Part shown: piece after piece, positions 61,403 through 64,000 of the stretch
Position numbering within the stretch: position 1 is the first letter of the stretch
Layout: the number at the start of each line of letters is the position of its first letter
Source of the DNA: Alentia gelatinosa
Taxonomy: Eukaryota; Annelida; Polychaeta; Phyllodocida; Polynoidae
DNA length: 64,000 bases
Assembly (NCBI GenBank): GCA_950022655.1
Contig: OX465579.1
Span: 138,703,118-138,767,117 of the forward strand
Direction: 5' to 3'
The notes under the pieces: model-generated
Told to the model about the DNA's origin: nothing
Databases searched by the model: none
Seen by the model: only the letters and a program-made list of their open reading frames with translations
Translations under genes and position numbers: made by a program

Positions 61403-64000
61403 GTAATTCACATTACTTTATTTCTACTTGCTAATAAGCTATCACTTCGTACTGCCTATTTTAAATCCATAAGCCTTTCTGTATTACCATATCAAATATT
61501 GCCTCTAACCTTATCCAATGCATTCCGTTATCCTGGTAAAAGATGCATTGCATTATGCTTTACATTTCATATCAGTGAAGACCTTCTTATGTGTAAAACT
61601 AATGACCTAAGCCTTCTGTCATAAAAGCACGATAACTCTACTATGCTACGATGATCTGAACAGTTGAATATGACTGACATATCAGTTCGTATCATCACTA
61701 AATGAGTCGCTGTAATTTGCTCTGAGTCACTCTTTGGGAATGGGACCTCAGATGACAGGAACACGACCGCCTACAGTTGTCAGTATCTCATGATGCTTAG
61801 GCACCGATGCTTTCCGTATATATATATATTTATTTATATATGTTTAGATCTATATATCCACCGCTTAGACCGTCACAAGTAGTTTTATCACCAGGGCTCG
61901 TGTTTTCTCAAGATTGTTTTCTATAGACCTCGACGGTTTTTTTTACAATCCTCACTGGAACTCTGCTTGGAAATAAACTTAATATCCATAATTATTTCCG
62001 TAGCAGGAACACAAAGGATGATACGTTATTGTATACGTTAGTCTTTATAGGATATTTCAAGAGCGTTTCAGAAGGTGGGACCAGCAGCCGTCCAAAGCGC
62101 AAAAGATATCAATTCTCATGACCTAAATCACTTTCAGAGACCAGAAAATGTAATCTAGTCAATGATGATACGTTTCGGATTCATGCTTGGTTCTAAGTTG
62201 CCTCAATCGTGGTATACGACATTCCGATAACGGACCCAATAATTTATCCCCACTAACCTTTGCCACTAACGCCGACCACACCTCGTTTACCGGCCAAGGG
62301 ACCGGTACAGGATTTTAAGACATGGTACATACGACCGAATTACCTACTAGATAATACGCTTTTTTATAATAAGATAAAAGATATATCCACATTCATGTCT
62401 TAGCAGCGGGAGGTTGAACGTTATCACCCGTCCCGGAATATCATATCCTACTACTTGTCGATTTGGAAACCTGTCCTAACAATTCCGATGAGAAGAATGG
62501 TTGCAAATCTATTACCTCCCAATACCAAGTCACAATTCCCTTAGCCATCATTCGCTGTACCAAGAACACGATCCAATTGAATTAGTTAATCATTTCCAGA
62601 TTTACTTGTTGCTTTAATTGTTAACCCCCTGGAGAAACATCTAATAATCATCTTGAATTACTGTTGTCTTTGATGTCTATTTAGCGGGTAAGTTGCAACG
62701 ACTAGGATATAGGCATAGCCCTGGTATCTTTCCCTAAGTCTAGGGTAAGGTGAACGCCAAACTAGGTGTCCCGGCCACTGACGGGCTCTTTCTTCTTCTT
62801 TTAACCCAACCCTCGAACAGCAATTACCTTTTTGCTTTTCTTTCTAACTTGGATTGATGTTTGACTTGTTTGGAGCTGTTGCGTGCAGACCACTTTGAAG
62901 TGTCATCCCTAAAAACTAAACCAAAACTAAACCAGATATGGGCAGAAATAACCGAAAGCCTTGCTGAACTATTTCCGAATTATGGTTCACTTGTGCTTAA
63001 GTTCCAATAGAAGATAGAGTTAAGAACCCTTTAATTCACTCCTCTAAAATACAAATTCACCATCTGGCCCTACCGAGTTCTATAGGCCTCCATCCGTGCA
63101 TCGAATTCTCGCACGACGGGTGTTTTCTCTGGCACATTACTGTTTTGTGCACGTGTCATGTCGCTGCCTCTTTATGCTATGCTTTGGTTGGAGTTCGACA
63201 TTCCGTGAATCTAGCACTCTGGTTTACTCCGAGTTATAAACAACACAGTCAGAATTTAGGAACTGAACTTTACTGAAAGAAAATCATGTCCAACCTGGTT
63301 GGGCAATCTTATGGGGACTCCACGTACATTTGATACCTCTACCGATACAGAGACCCCATGATCATTCAACTGCGAAGGGGCGATGTATGACCCTTGGTTT
63401 GAAGAAAATCTAGGATGTGATGCATGCTTTCAGAGAACAAGACACATACCTTCATTTATTTCAACCAGGGTTTACAAAGTCACATCTGCCATTATTAAAT
63501 GATCACAGGAATCAGCTTTTGATACTAGGACAACTTCCATTTTGCCAGATACCTTCTTGTTTCTCCACCATTCTCTCTGAGAAAATTCATAATTCATCTG
63601 AAATTGAAGAACTGAATTCCTGTTAGGTTCATCTACCCATCACTCTTACGCCACGTTCCACGACAGCTTCTGTGCAGTGCTACACACTGGTACCCTTTTC
63701 AAAGCAATGCTTATGATATTTACTTAGAAAACAATTACAGAAGAACATTGTCATTTAAAATAACACTACATCATAGGAAACCGAAGCACATCCATAAGAA
63801 ACATACATTCACATAAGAAAATCAACTTTGCATGGCAGCATCCACGGATGGTTGTTCCATTTTACCCTGCCAGATGGCGTTATAGTCGCTTCATCAGCCA
63901 GCCCCGCGGTAGTTTTATGCACCGCTCCTAGGTAGAGCCACCGCTCGCTTCCCTGCCCTCCCATAGTTCTAGGCGTGCTCCGTAAGGTCTCGCTAGTAGT
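61403..64000 (+). other. Intron (5' part) downstream of the domain IV S2 exon
   Basis: At least 2.6 kb. AT-rich, with a short TA-rich tract near 61818-61855. No further Cav3 exon (S3 onward) and no other gene recognised. Confidence 0.75.

Noticed and set aside
1..64000. CRISPR arrays, operons, ribosome binding sites or other prokaryotic features
   Set aside because: The window is plainly a eukaryotic intron-rich gene; the tandem repeats have no spacer structure.

Overview
This window is an interior piece of one large, intron-rich animal gene on the + strand. The gene encodes a T-type (Cav3, CACNA1G/H/I family) voltage-gated calcium channel alpha-1 subunit. I could trace 25 consecutive exons plus one alternative exon, from domain I segment S6 (exon at 3951) to domain IV segment S2 (exon ending at 61402). 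All use GT-AG boundaries, and the reading phase agrees across every junction (about 4.56 kb of coding sequence, roughly 1,520 residues). The first exons (N-terminus to domain I pore) lie upstream of base 1. The last ones (domain IV S3 onward, C-terminus) lie beyond base 64000.

The organism is a non-vertebrate animal, probably a bilaterian invertebrate. Introns are long, AT-rich and full of fold-back elements, and the gene has two alternative exons for the domain II pore turret. That arrangement is described for invertebrate Cav3 genes (exons 12a/12b of the snail Lymnaea LCav3) and is not a feature of the vertebrate genes. I cannot name a phylum or species from sequence alone.

Layout: 1-3950 intron; 3951-6807 domain I S6 and the I-II linker (three exons); 17444-26710 domain II S1-S5; 28028-29434 the two alternative domain II turret/pore exons; 32766-32921 domain II selectivity filter and S6; 35872-50688 the II-III linker (eight exons, one of 39 nt, one with a 12-residue Ser-rich repeat); 51764-56178 domain III complete; 60719-61402 domain IV S1-S2; then intron to the end.

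The most interesting system is the turret exon pair, 28028-28145 (three cysteines) and 29281-29434 (five cysteines and an N-glycosylation sequon). Each alone keeps frame. Both together give a stop codon, and neither gives a frameshift, so the frame itself enforces mutually exclusive use. In snail this choice is reported to change sodium versus calcium permeability.

Introns hold long (TA)n tracts, a 15-bp-period minisatellite, four strong fold-back elements (two of one family), three related Harbinger-like MITE candidates, a tRNA-like SINE candidate and a cluster of TGACCT half-sites. I found no second protein gene, rRNA, canonical tRNA or CRISPR array.
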